NCBI GenBank assembly: GCA_027317105.1
Contig: DAHVFH010000124.1
Location: 3,736 to 67,735 of the forward strand
Length of the DNA stretch: 64,000 nt
Source of the DNA: Cytophagales bacterium
Lineage (GTDB): Bacteria > Bacteroidota > Bacteroidia > Cytophagales > Cyclobacteriaceae
Direction of reading: 5' to 3'
The notes beneath the pieces were generated by a model, which searched no databases, was not told where the DNA came from, and saw only the letters and a list, made by a program, of their open reading frames with translations. A program made the translations under genes and the position numbers. Numbering within the stretch: position 1 is the stretch's first letter; every line of letters begins with the position of its first letter. Shown piece after piece: positions 1 to 9,146 of the stretch.

Positions 1-1
1 T

Positions 2-925
2 CAAAACAATACCTTCGATTTGTATTCCCAATTTAGTTTTTTAAATCCGGGATTGTTGGGCAACCGCGAATTTTTCAATCGTGAGTTTGCTACACCGATC
101 GATAAATTTGGCAGCAGGGAAAAAGCGCAACACCTCCGAAAATTAGTTCACCCGTTTACGCTCAGGCGAACAAAGGAGCAAGTCGCCAAAGATCTTCCCG
201 GCAAAACGGTAACCGTGCTATGGTGTACGATGGAAGCCGCGCAACGTAAACTCTACAACGAATACCGCAATAGCTACCGCAGCAAGTTGCTCAAGAAAAT
301 TGATGAAGATGGAATTGCCAAATCCGGGCTGGACGTGTTGGAAGGCTTACTCCGCCTGCGGCAAATCTGCGATCATCCCGCCTTGATCAACAGCACCGAA
401 GAAATGAAAGACAGCTCTGTTAAAATTAATGAATTGATTCGCGAGGTAAAGGAGAATGCCGGCAACCACAAATTATTGATTTTCTCGCAATTCACGCAGA
501 TGCTTCAACTCATCAAAACAGAATTTGAAGAGTCGGGAATAAATTATTGTTACCTCGATGGCAGCACAGCACTGAATAAGCGAAAGGAAGAAGTAGAAAA
601 ATTTCAGGCCGATGAAAATATTAAGGCATTTCTTATCTCGCTAAAAGCAGGAGGCGTAGGGCTCAACTTAACCACAGCCGATTACGTCTATATTGTAGAT
701 CCGTGGTGGAACCCTGCAGCCGAACAGCAGGCCATCGATCGCGCCCATCGCATCGGCCAAAAGCGCAATGTGTTTGCCTATAAAATGATTTGCAAAGACA
801 GTGTGGAAGAAAAAATCCTTCAACTGCAAGAGCGAAAGAAAATGCTGGCCGATGACCTGATCCGCGAAGATGCCGGATTCATTAAAACACTATCGCGGCA
901 GGACGTGGAGTTTTTGTTTGGGTGA
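2..925 (+). CDS. SNF2-family DNA helicase/ATPase, C-terminal part (5' end outside window)
   Basis: The frame is open from the window edge, so the gene starts upstream; only the last ~308 residues are visible. The first visible residues (QNNTFDLYSQFSFLNPG) match the end of the SNF2 N-terminal ATPase lobe. The helicase C lobe follows: LIFSQFTQML, then YLDGST, then SLKAGGVGLNLTTADYV (motif V) and QAIDRAHRIGQ (motif VI, with the arginine finger). SNF2 proteins are ATP-driven double-stranded DNA translocases acting on nucleoprotein complexes; bacterial members are linked to RNA polymerase recycling or DNA repair, and which applies here cannot be told. The missing N-terminal lobe should hold the Walker motifs and perhaps a SWIM zinc finger. 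A palindromic terminator follows the stop codon. Confidence 0.93.
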   Translation, partial: QNNTFDLYSQFSFLNPGLLGNREFFNREFATPIDKFGSREKAQHLRKLVHPFTLRRTKEQVAKDLPGKTVTVLWCTMEAAQRKLYNEYRNSYRSKLLKKIDEDGIAKSGLDVLEGLLRLRQICDHPALINSTEEMKDSSVKINELIREVKENAGNHKLLIFSQFTQMLQLIKTEFEESGINYCYLDGSTALNKRKEEVEKFQADENIKAFLISLKAGGVGLNLTTADYVYIVDPWWNPAAEQQAIDRAHRIGQKRNVFAYKMICKDSVEEKILQLQERKKMLADDLIREDAGFIKTLSRQDVEFLFG

Positions 926-1002
926 TGAGATTGCCACCCGAGCATGGAATCATCGCAGTGGTCATCCACCTGCCAAACCGTTTAAGAAGTGATCTCCAAA
1001 AA

Positions 1003-1024
1003 AGGCGAAACTTAAGTTTCGCCT
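1003..1024. terminator. Bidirectional hairpin terminator
   Basis: A perfect inverted repeat (AGGCGAAA-CTTAAG-TTTCGCCT) lies between the convergent SNF2 gene and the T9SS-secreted protein gene. An A run precedes it and a T-rich stretch follows, so it could end transcription from both sides. Confidence 0.7.
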
Positions 1025-1056
1025 TTCGCCTTTATGATCCATTAAGTCAAATATTT

Positions 1057-2823
1057 CTATTTTTTGATAATAATTTGTCTTTGCAATACTGCATCCTTAT
1101 AAAGCACCCTCAGATAATAAATATCCGAAGGAAGACCATCTGTTGAAATATTTAAGATTTTATCAGCTGACTGAACAGAGAATACTTTGTTAGAAGACCT
1201 GTCCATCATTAATAACTGGTAAGGCTGATCTAATGTATTACTCAAAGTGTTGGTTGAAATACTGTCAGTGACTTGGACAGTTATTGTTGATGTAGCAGGA
1301 TTGGGGTAAGCACTGAGCCTTACTGGCGCAGCGATTCCACCGCCACCGCCACTTGACACAAGAGTTATACCTAAACTATGGGTCCAACTTGAACCGCAGG
1401 CATTATTGGCTGCACAGAATAGTGTGTAGCTTCCGGTTGTCGCTGAAGTGTTGATGAATTCAGATATTGAACCATTTGCACTCAAAAAAGAAAACCCTTT
1501 TGGCAATACCCAATTGAACGAGGTGGCTCCGGAAACTTGGTCACAAATGAAACGATAGGTAGAGGAAGCATTTAAACTTACAGGATTTGCTCCTCTGTAC
1601 CCACTTGCATAAATCAATGTATTATTATTTGCAGCTGGCAACCCAACATAAACGGTATTATTTATAGACGTCTGGTTGGCACCGCAAGTAAGAGATGCAG
1701 TAATGACAACTGAACCCTGAAATCCTGAAATCGCTGTAAAAGTTCCATTGGCTTGTGAAGATACCGTAAGTCCGCTGGTATTGCCCGAAGACCATATAAC
1801 AGAAGCGCCTGCAGCATTTGAAACGGAAAAAGAAGCACCTGAAGAACAAACTGAAGGTGGCCCAAGAATAGTTGGCGCAGTATACGGTGGCGTATAGGCA
1901 CCACTTGTTATGGAAGTACCGCAAGAAAATTGCACTGTAACTGAGATCGGACCAGAGGTATTGTCGGCCGATGTGCCGCTTGGTCTGATTGATGCAGTGT
2001 TTCCTGTTTGGCTGACTAATGACCAACTGGGTGGAACATTCCATACATAGCCGCTCACACAACCCGATGAAGGACTAAGGCTTGCCGTAAACGTAACGGG
2101 TGTAGTGTTACAAAATTTACTCCCTGTATAGCCTTGCGGAACGCCCAACGTTACCACTGGATTTGTTCCATTTAATGTAATGGAAGCCGCAGCCGATTCC
2201 CCAGCCGATCCACATTGATAGTTAATTGAGCCCTTTACCGAAACGATACCCCGCACGGCACAACCATTAGGGTAAAGTGTAATGGCGTTGATAGTGGTTT
2301 GCGAACCGACATTGCTGTGCCAACCTGTTGGTATTGTCCAGTCATAGATTACTTCCGTTAGTGCCGGCTGTGCGATGCCGCCAGTGCCCTGCACGTACAT
2401 GTGCGGTACGGTAACGGTAACCGACTTCGTGGTGCAATAATCAATGTTGATCGTATTGTTGTAGGAATCAAAGTTTTGATTGCCTACAGAGAGGATGAGT
2501 GCAGACCATGATCCTGTTTTGCTATTGTCAGAAGAACTTGTGCAACCAGAGAACGTAACAGAAAGGGATGCGGTAGCGTTTGGTGTGTCAGCCCAATCCA
2601 CAGAAAGAGTCGGTTGGTTGCTTGACCCACTAATAGACCCATTTGTTGCTGACCAAAAAGGTGTACATCCGGTTGGCACAGTTACAGAATAGGTTGATCT
2701 TCCAGGGCAAATTGTTCCTGAAACTGAAGGTGCTGTCGATGTAAGACTAATTGTTTGGCCAAACAAAGTCTAGCCTAAAAGTTGCAAAACTAAAATCGAT
2801 AGAAGCTTGCTAGAGTTTTTCAT
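1057..2823 (-). CDS. T9SS-secreted PKD-like repeat protein, interrupted by TAG in its signal peptide
   Basis: The open frame ends in a type IX secretion C-terminal sorting domain: SAYPNPATSTITVQV near residue 490, and a terminal YYLRVLYKDAVLQRQIIIKK. The middle is Ser/Thr/Gly-rich with Cys-containing PKD/Ig-like repeats (for example CSSGASFSVSNAAGASVIW), typical of Cytophagales surface adhesins. The uninterrupted frame begins only at a TTG (2766), without a usable signal peptide. An ATG at 2823, six bases after the upstream gene's stop, starts MKNSSKLLSILVLQLLG, then TAG at 2770-2772, then TLFGQ. Together this is a complete signal peptide with a plausible cleavage site broken by one nonsense codon; CAG to TAG would explain it. 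If real, the mutation should abolish secretion. The upstream outer-membrane-like gene is probably cotranscribed. Confidence 0.8.
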
Positions 2824-2828
2824 AAGTT

Positions 2829-3680
2829 TTAAGGTTTAATAGTTATTTTTTTTACAGGCCTGTTGAAAACGTAGCAGATTATTAAGTTAATGGAATGATT
2901 TTTTTCGGGAGGCGTCACTATAGGGAAAAATTGTTTGCTTATATCTTGTATTCCAAAATGGTCGATTACTTGAATTGCAATTCCATGGGGGGAGGTCAAC
3001 GGGATGAAGTATCCTATCCCAATAACACCGCCATAATCATTATTTTTTAAACTTCTCAAGCCAAGTGCTTGACCAAAGCTAGAAATCCCCCCATTAGGAT
3101 CAATTCCAAAAACATCCCGGCCTTTAAAAGACTCCTCGGTGAAATCTTTAACGTTATCACTAATTGAAGTCCAGGAAACATGCGCATCAACGCCCTTAAG
3201 CCAGTTGTAATATCCTCCTAAGGAAATTGACCATTTTTTGTTTTTTCCAAAATAAATGGAAGGCATGATGGAAAGCGTGATGTATCGATAGCTATAGTCT
3301 GATTCAACTGTCTGAACCAAATTGTGAGTTGCACTCGTATCGAGAGGTGCTGTTGTGAATTTAGCTTTAGTGCCTTTTTGCTCGAACAGTATTCTGGCAT
3401 TTATACTTATTACACCTATCCTACTTTTAATTGGATGATAAAGCCCAAGTCCAAAACAATAACCAACTTTTAATTCTTTTTCATTTGTAAAAATATTGCT
3501 GCAATAATTATCAATAAACTTATTTCCATAATTGAAGCAAAGGCTCGGGCCGACCACAAACTCCACTTTATCAACAAATCTTTTGGGCATAAGTTTTCGG
3601 GCATCGGGGGTTTCTTGAGCACGAAGTATGGCTGCCCCCAAGAGGAGAAGAAATAGAAGTCCTGTTTTTATTTGTTGCAT
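2829..3680 (-). CDS. Putative outer-membrane beta-barrel protein
   Basis: The 283-residue protein has a clear N-terminal signal peptide (KTGLLFLLLLGAAILRAQ). Alternating hydrophobic/polar stretches follow, rich in aromatic residues and with Gly-rich turns (VGPSLCFNYGNKF, SLGGYYNWLKGVD, YGGVIGIGYFIPL), as in the small PorT-like outer-membrane barrels of Bacteroidota. No catalytic motif is seen. Its stop lies five bases before the ATG of the T9SS-secreted protein, so the two are probably one operon. A role in anchoring or assembling that partner is a guess from context only. Confidence 0.6.
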   Translation of the reverse strand: MQQIKTGLLFLLLLGAAILRAQETPDARKLMPKRFVDKVEFVVGPSLCFNYGNKFIDNYCSNIFTNEKELKVGYCFGLGLYHPIKSRIGVISINARILFEQKGTKAKFTTAPLDTSATHNLVQTVESDYSYRYITLSIMPSIYFGKNKKWSISLGGYYNWLKGVDAHVSWTSISDNVKDFTEESFKGRDVFGIDPNGGISSFGQALGLRSLKNNDYGGVIGIGYFIPLTSPHGIAIQVIDHFGIQDISKQFFPIVTPPEKNHSINLIICYVFNRPVKKITIKP

Positions 3681-3894
3681 TGTAATTATTACGATGCTTT
3701 GCTTCTGATATTTTCCAATTTTAGGTTTTTTTTTTAACGAATGGTATTAGTGGTATAGGAGTTTTTCCTATATTAGTTTAAGCGAGCGCCTTCTTCGTTG
3801 CGCAATAGCGATAATGTCAATTCCAAATCCCAAACAACTCAGGCTAGCAAGGGTGTTTGCAAAAGAAATAGTCATTTTTCGAATCGCTAGTAAA

Positions 3895-3936
3895 ATAAAA
3901 AACCCTTGTACATCATTAAATAAATATACAAGGGTT
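3895..3936 (-). terminator. Rho-independent terminator after tRNA-Arg
   Basis: Perfect 10-base arms (AACCCTTGTA and TACAAGGGTT) flank an AT-rich loop. On the minus strand the stem is followed by a run of T. It lies just downstream of the tRNA-Arg gene in its direction of transcription. Confidence 0.8.
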
Positions 3937-3951
3937 CATCCAACGACTAAG

Positions 3952-4023
3952 TGGCCCCGGTAGGAATCGAACCTACATCTTCAGAATCGGAATCTGAAAT
4001 TCTATCCATTGAAATACGGAGCC
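3952..4023 (-). tRNA. tRNA-Arg (anticodon CCG)
   Basis: The minus strand folds into a cloverleaf. Acceptor arms are GGCTCCG and CGGGGCC. The anticodon stem TCAGA/TCTGA encloses the loop TTCCGAT, giving anticodon CCG. The T arm is GTAGG-TTCGATT-CCTAC. It reads CGG arginine codons. The D stem is weak: T instead of the usual G at position 10 leaves about three pairs. CCA is not encoded. A strong terminator follows, and a broken copy of the 5' half lies just upstream. Confidence 0.9.
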
Positions 4024-4047
4024 TTAATCAAAGTTCTATTGGCCAAA

Positions 4048-4109
4048 AATCTGAAATTCTATCCCCGTCCGACTTGCTTCTTGTCGGGTCGGTATTGAAA
4101 TACGGAGCC
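4048..4109 (-). pseudogene. Duplicated 5' half of tRNA-Arg with a 29-base insertion
   Basis: Two blocks identical to the neighbouring tRNA-Arg occur here: 17 bases (4048-4064, matching 3991-4007) and 16 bases (4094-4109, matching 4008-4023). In the intact tRNA they are contiguous. Here 29 bases containing CCGAC...GTCGG arms separate them inside the D loop. The copy ends in the anticodon stem, so it cannot make a tRNA. Confidence 0.8.
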
Positions 4110-4171
4110 AATTCACTTATTTCAATGCAAAAATAGAGGAAAGCCATCAGCGAAAAAATTTATTTCTTGCC

Positions 4172-4876
4172 GTGAACACTAAAAAGCACCATGCCGACCT
4201 CCTTTCTCAGATTATTAAAAAGTCGGGAACACCCACGCAACATACTTTTCTGGATGCTTACCTGGGCAACAGTCATCCCCGATACCCTATCAATGTCCCT
4301 CAGCTGCGATTGATTGCAAAAAACTGGATCAAACACCATGAGGATTTAACGCTTACCGAATTTCAAACCCTTCTTACCTCCTTGATAAAAGCACCCTCTT
4401 CCACCGAAAAAACCATGGCTGGCCTTTTGCTGGATTATGCTAACGAGGAACTTCTAAAACTCAATCCAAAAGTATTCGATCAATGGCTCAACCATCTCAC
4501 AGGCTGGGCAGAAGTAGATTCACTTTGTTATGGGCATTTTCATGCTGATTTAATGTTGGAAAACTGGGCAACCTGGAAAACTGCTATTGCTCAACTAAAC
4601 CAAAACAAAAATATCAACAAGCGAAGAGCTTCTCTTGTGCTGTTATGTAAGCCATTGACCCAAAGCCCCGATGAGCGATTAGAGCTTTTAGCCTTCAAAA
4701 TGGTGGATCACCTTACGCATGAAAAAGAAATCCTCATCACCAAAGCGATTTCGTGGCTATTGCGCAGCATGGTGAAACTACATAGCGAGGAATTAATGAC
4801 CTTTATGAAAAAAAACAAAACTACTCTTCCAGCCATTGCCCTGAGGGAAACCTGCGCGAAATTGAAAACAGGCTAA
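4172..4876 (+). CDS. AlkD-like DNA alkylation repair protein (HEAT-like)
   Basis: The 234-residue protein is all-helical in appearance, with the pattern of the AlkD family: an N-terminal block around LGNSHPRYPINVPQLRLIAKN, then SSTEKTMAGLLLDY, GWAEVDSLCYGHF and NINKRRASLVLLC, ending in KAISWLLRSMVK. Family members are glycosylases that excise cationic alkylated bases using a HEAT-like superhelix. The length matches the family. The start appears to be GTG, and no ATG precedes it in frame. It stands alone between the tRNA and a small DUF2007-like gene. Confidence 0.75.
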   Translation: MNTKKHHADLLSQIIKKSGTPTQHTFLDAYLGNSHPRYPINVPQLRLIAKNWIKHHEDLTLTEFQTLLTSLIKAPSSTEKTMAGLLLDYANEELLKLNPKVFDQWLNHLTGWAEVDSLCYGHFHADLMLENWATWKTAIAQLNQNKNINKRRASLVLLCKPLTQSPDERLELLAFKMVDHLTHEKEILITKAISWLLRSMVKLHSEELMTFMKKNKTTLPAIALRETCAKLKTG

Positions 4877-5088
4877 AAGAGTTAAGACTGAGAGTTTCTG
4901 CACAGAAAGTTGGGGTGAAGTGCTCCCCAAGGAGATTGTCTTACCGGAAGGAACAGTCGGACGTGCTTGGTTTCCACCTTACAAATCATCGCAAGTGCCC
5001 GCAAAGACGTTTGTTTATTTTATTTACGTCAGTTAATAATAAGGCTAAAATTTTATTCATCAAGTTCTCTGGCTTACCTTTATTTACG

Positions 5089-5319
5089 ATGGACGAACCA
5101 CTGGAAAAAATAGTTGTATTTCGCGCTTACGATACCGCAATGGACGCTAATCTGGCCAAGACAAAATTAGACGCCTACGGCATCCCTTGCTTTTTAACCG
5201 ATGAACATTTAACCAACCTCTATCCTATCCGGAATTCAATTTTCCCGGGTGTGCGATTGTATATATTTGAAAATGATTTAGGACAGGCTAGTGAGATCAT
5301 GCGCGAAGAAAATCCTTGA
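5089..5319 (+). CDS. DUF2007-like small protein
   Basis: Starting at the internal ATG (5089), the 76-residue product reads KIVVFRAYDTAMDANLAKTKLDAYGIPCFLTDE and ends GQASEIMREENP. This is the small alpha/beta fold of the DUF2007 'putative signal transducing protein' family, in which a beta strand is followed by a helix selecting 'A.lak..Le..gI.c.l.de'. The open frame extends upstream to 4915, but that part is basic, low-quality coding sequence, so the ATG is preferred. Function is unknown. Confidence 0.65.
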   Translation: MDEPLEKIVVFRAYDTAMDANLAKTKLDAYGIPCFLTDEHLTNLYPIRNSIFPGVRLYIFENDLGQASEIMREENP

Positions 5320-5381
5320 TACCCTAACTTTTCCTAAATTGCTCGTATCCAGAATCAAGTAACCGGCATCAAGTATCCCGT

Positions 5382-7142
5382 TCAAATTTTCAAAATCGTA
5401 AACTCCACCCTTCGGTTATTGGATCGGCCTACTTCGGTATCGTTCGTATCAATCGGTTTGGTCTCCCCGTAGCCGTGCGCTTGAAGTCTTGCTGTATCAA
5501 TTCCTTGGCCAATCAGATAATCAACCACGGCCTGCGAGCGGCCTTGCGATAAATTCAAATTATATTCATCCGAACCTTTACTATCCGTATGCCCTGAAAT
5601 TTCTACCGCAACATTTCCGTTTTGTTTAAGAAAGTCAACTACTTTATTCAATTCGATAAATGATTCTTGTTTTAAGGTGGTTTTATCAAAATCGAAATAG
5701 ATATTTTTTAGACGCACGGTCATTCCTACTTCGATTGGCGTCATATAAATATTTTTGGTTACCGGAATAACCTTTTCATCAACTACCTGAACACTATCGG
5801 ACGCATTGAGGTATCCCTCTGCCGAGGCAGTGAAAGTATACCAACCAAAATCTCGAATATCTTGATGGTAACTTCCTGTATTGGTGGCAGGCGAGAAATT
5901 TGCGTTCGTACTTTTTTGAACGATTGATAATTTGCCATTCGTTATTTTACTATTTGTTTTTTTATCAATCAGGTCACCGGCCAAGGCCAACTGCTTGGCT
6001 ATGGGTGAAAGATAAATTTCCACATGCAGCGTAGTGTCATTATTGAGCAGAGGGATTTTGTAATTATTGGAATAGGGAAGAAAGCCGGGCGCATTGGCGG
6101 CAATTGAATAGCCATCCACCTCAGGTATAGGCGTTCCAAATTCTCCTGTGACCCCCGATTTTAAATTGATGGGTTGCTTTAATTCTTTCCATTTTACCTC
6201 TACTGAGGCGGCTATAGGTTTCTTTGTTTTCTCATTGTAGGTAATACCGGCAAGGAGTATCTTAATGTTGCGCGGCTTAAGAATCAGCAAGTCATAATTG
6301 CCGCCATCTACCTTAGCGCCAGAACGGGCGGTAAAAATATTTCCATTGGAGTCGATGGAGAAATAGGCGTCATCGGCCGAGGTATTTATGGATCGGCCTA
6401 GGTTTACGGGCACGCCCCAATTTTGCCAAGAATCATCAAGCCTTGTTGCTTTATACACATCAACACCGCCTACCCGCTCTTTCGTAAAACGGTTACTGGC
6501 GAAATAAAGTGTCTTTTGTTCGGGGCCAATGAAGGGCGCAAAATCATCGGCTACGGAAGTGATCTTTAGTTTTGCTGGCCGCGAAAAATCGCCATTGGAT
6601 TGCAGGCTGCTTTCATATAAGCTGCTGAACTTATCGTTGGCGCGTTCAGAAAAATAAAGAATCATGTGCTTGCCATCGTTGGAGAGGGTCGCTCCGTAAA
6701 AAATGCCTTTGTACATATTTCCAAAATCGGTGACTTTGAGTTCCGTCCAGTTTCCAGAAGGGCTGACCACCGAAAACCCAACATCATTCTTGCCTCGCCC
6801 TCCCCGCACAAATAACGAACCGTCTGCAAGAAAATTAAATACCTGATTGTATCGGTTTTGATTAAATGGTGAGCCCAAATGTTTGGCTTTTAACCATTCG
6901 CCTTTGTCATCCAAGGTAGACACCCAAATATCTTGACTGCCGTTTTTACCATACGTATTTTCCGGATGGTTGCTTACAAAATAGTAAAGGCTTTTACCAT
7001 CCGGGGAAATCACCGGAGAAACTTCATTGTAAAGGGTATTGATATTATCATTGATTTTCACCAATTCATAACGCGGACTTATTTCCTGGGCAAAAGAGAT
7101 CATGCAACAAAGACAAAAGATAAGCAGATAGAGTGGCCTCAT
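5382..7142 (-). CDS. OmpA-family outer membrane protein with PD40 propeller
   Basis: After a signal peptide (LLIFCLCCMISFAQ) come PD40/WD40-like beta-propeller blades (SPDGKSLYYFVSN near residue 45; FIGPEQKTLYFASNRF near 205). A carboxypeptidase-like regulatory domain lies around 295-380. The C-terminal OmpA domain (about 475-586) has IYFDFDKTTL, ISGHTDSKGSDEYNLNLSQGR and GRSNNRRVEFTI, including the Asp and Arg that bind meso-diaminopimelate of peptidoglycan. This architecture resembles the Bacteroidota proteins that tether outer-membrane machinery, including T9SS PorE-like components, to the cell wall. Whether it is PorE itself cannot be decided here. Confidence 0.88.
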   Translation of the reverse strand: MRPLYLLIFCLCCMISFAQEISPRYELVKINDNINTLYNEVSPVISPDGKSLYYFVSNHPENTYGKNGSQDIWVSTLDDKGEWLKAKHLGSPFNQNRYNQVFNFLADGSLFVRGGRGKNDVGFSVVSPSGNWTELKVTDFGNMYKGIFYGATLSNDGKHMILYFSERANDKFSSLYESSLQSNGDFSRPAKLKITSVADDFAPFIGPEQKTLYFASNRFTKERVGGVDVYKATRLDDSWQNWGVPVNLGRSINTSADDAYFSIDSNGNIFTARSGAKVDGGNYDLLILKPRNIKILLAGITYNEKTKKPIAASVEVKWKELKQPINLKSGVTGEFGTPIPEVDGYSIAANAPGFLPYSNNYKIPLLNNDTTLHVEIYLSPIAKQLALAGDLIDKKTNSKITNGKLSIVQKSTNANFSPATNTGSYHQDIRDFGWYTFTASAEGYLNASDSVQVVDEKVIPVTKNIYMTPIEVGMTVRLKNIYFDFDKTTLKQESFIELNKVVDFLKQNGNVAVEISGHTDSKGSDEYNLNLSQGRSQAVVDYLIGQGIDTARLQAHGYGETKPIDTNDTEVGRSNNRRVEFTILKI

Positions 7143-7277
7143 GGAGTTTATATTTGGATTAAAGATAAAAAATTTTCCCTTTTGTAAACCCGAACTTAGG
7201 TAAATCAGAATTACTCAGCTCATTGATCTTGATAACTGAATTTATTTCTGGTTAAAATCTTAGCCGAGTTGATCCGT

Positions 7278-7907
7278 TCAATGATCACTACTCTTCGTTT
7301 TAACCAAAACATAATCGGGTTCAATTCGATAATCAAGCGTAACCACTTCTGTTTTTTCCGAAGAAATAATTCCTCTTAAACTTCCTTCCTCTTGTAACTG
7401 AAACGGTTCTACATTCAATTGACTAGAAAAATGAAGGCCGCCTTTGCCATGGATTTTGAACATGACTTCTTTGGCACACCAAAAGACGGTTTGCTTGATG
7501 ATGTCGCTTCCCGCATCCGCCAATTCAATCGAAGAAAATATTCGAGGGGCAATTCTTAAAATTTTCTCCTTGGGTTGCTCAAGATCAATGCCCACAGGGT
7601 GATCATAATCAATTTGAGCGGCCACGTAAGGATACGAATGGGAAAGTGAAAGCTGATGGGGATATTTTTCAAGAAAGGGTTTGCCAAAAATATCTTTGCG
7701 AATACCAAAATAACGCAAGCCCAAGTGGTTGGCCAGGGAAAGAACCAAATGCCTTGCCGCAAGCCACTCCAATTTCTTATTTTCATGCGTGATGTCAGTG
7801 GGCGGATAACCAATAAGTTTATTCTCAAGCTGCGTTTCACTTTCATTGATGTGCCAGATCGCCCAACCGCTTTGTTTCCCTGTTTGATGAATTTGTAATA
7901 AAGGCAT
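7278..7907 (-). CDS. Sfp-type 4'-phosphopantetheinyl transferase
   Basis: The protein should transfer phosphopantetheine from CoA to carrier proteins. The two family signatures are present: VGIDLE at 105-110 (D108 and E110 bind Mg2+) and WCAKEVMFK at 143-151 (the K/E pair). IFGKPFL and LSLSHSYPYVAA match the substrate-binding strands. At 209 residues it is the usual length. It lies 44 kb from the polyene-type cluster but could activate its carrier proteins. A second, AcpS-type transferase sits at 51.7-52.1 kb. Confidence 0.9.
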   Translation of the reverse strand: MPLLQIHQTGKQSGWAIWHINESETQLENKLIGYPPTDITHENKKLEWLAARHLVLSLANHLGLRYFGIRKDIFGKPFLEKYPHQLSLSHSYPYVAAQIDYDHPVGIDLEQPKEKILRIAPRIFSSIELADAGSDIIKQTVFWCAKEVMFKIHGKGGLHFSSQLNVEPFQLQEEGSLRGIISSEKTEVVTLDYRIEPDYVLVKTKSSDH

Positions 7908-8127
7908 TGGTATTCCGTTTTTAATGGTACAATTTTGGTAAAAATAGGATGCTTCACAAAATAATTACTATTGTCAACGCGAATACTTGCAATAGAAATA
8001 CGAAAGTTGGGCCACCAATGCAAAGACCTCCAGTTCAACAGGCAGTCTTTCAGAAAACCACAAGGCTGGCCGACATCCCAATTTCAAAAAAAGGCTAAGA
8101 GAAAACTAGGAATGCAATTCCAAAAAT

Positions 8128-9042
8128 TTGAATAATCTACAAGTCACCAAACTCCACACCTTCATCGGTCACCAAGACTGTGTATATGCCTTGCAACCCG
8201 GTGCTGCTCCCAATTTGTTTTTCTCCGGTGGGGGCGATGGCCTGCTCGTACAATGGGATTTGCAGCATTTAAGCGATGGCGAGTTAATCGCTAAGTTCCC
8301 CAACTCCATCTATGCGCTTCTCCATCTCAAGGAAAAAAAATTAATTCTTGCTGGCCAGAATTTTTCGGGCATCCACCTAATCGACTATCAAAACAAAAAA
8401 GAACTAACCTCTCTTCAATTGACTTCTTCCTACATCTTTGATATCCAATCTTTTGGAAACCATATCATTATCGCCACGGGTGATGGAATTTTAACCATTG
8501 TGGACTTAGAGAAATGGGAAATCAAAAAGCGAATTAAGGCTTCTGAAAAAAGTGCCCGTGCGGTTGCCATCAATCCAATGAAAGGTGAAATGGCCGTAGG
8601 CTATAGCGACTATAGCTTACGCATTTTTAGTTTAGAGGATTTCAAACTGAAGCATGAAATAATAGCTCACCAAAATTCTGTATTTGCAGTCAGCTACTCC
8701 CCCGATCGAAAATATTTACTGAGTGGATCGCGGGATGCTAAACTGAAAGCATGGGACGTGGATGCCAATTATCGCCTGGCGGAAGAAGTATCGGCTCATT
8801 TGTATGCGATCAACCACATTGCCTTCTCACCGAACGGAAAATACGTAGCCACCGCGAGCATGGATAAGTCAATAAAAGTCTGGGATGACAAGGATTTGAA
8901 ACTCCTTAAGGTAATCGATAAAGGTCGCCATGCTGGCCATGGTACTTCAGTAAACAAACTGCTCTGGACTTCGTATAATAACCAATTGGTAAGTGCCAGC
9001 GATGACCGTACCATTTCTGCCTGGGATTTACTATTTTTGTAA
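8128..9042 (+). CDS. WD40 repeat protein
   Basis: The 304 residues consist of about seven WD40 blades, with clear units such as HQDCVYALQPG...QWDL, AHQNSVFAVSYSPDRKYLLS, GSRDAKLKAWDV, HIAFSPNGKYVATASMDKSI and KVWDD. Such a single seven-bladed propeller is a protein-interaction scaffold. No signal peptide is present, so it is probably cytoplasmic. The first codon is TTG; no better in-frame start was found. No enzymatic domain is attached. Confidence 0.85.
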   Translation: MNNLQVTKLHTFIGHQDCVYALQPGAAPNLFFSGGGDGLLVQWDLQHLSDGELIAKFPNSIYALLHLKEKKLILAGQNFSGIHLIDYQNKKELTSLQLTSSYIFDIQSFGNHIIIATGDGILTIVDLEKWEIKKRIKASEKSARAVAINPMKGEMAVGYSDYSLRIFSLEDFKLKHEIIAHQNSVFAVSYSPDRKYLLSGSRDAKLKAWDVDANYRLAEEVSAHLYAINHIAFSPNGKYVATASMDKSIKVWDDKDLKLLKVIDKGRHAGHGTSVNKLLWTSYNNQLVSASDDRTISAWDLLFL

Positions 9043-9146
9043 ATCGTTCTTTTTAGTATTGACCGCTTAGTGCTGTAAAGCCTGTTGAAAACATTTTTTA
9101 AACTTTTAAGTCAAACTATTTTTTTAAACGTTAAAGACAAATTATC

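Noticed and set aside
922..1146. 74-codon open frame after the SNF2 gene
   Set aside because: It overlaps the terminator palindrome and the end of the opposite-strand T9SS gene and has no domain character.
1658..2062. Open frame of 134 codons inside the T9SS gene
   Set aside because: Same-strand alternative frame within a well-supported coding region; composition is that of a shadow frame.
3952..4109. Two functional tRNA genes
   Set aside because: The second copy ends in the anticodon stem and has an insertion in its D loop.
4915..5088. N-terminal extension of the DUF2007-like gene
   Set aside because: Arg/Cys-rich sequence without family similarity; ATG 5089 gives the expected length.
7556..8038. 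160-codon frame overlapping the Sfp-type transferase
   Set aside because: Out-of-frame shadow of a gene with clear catalytic motifs.
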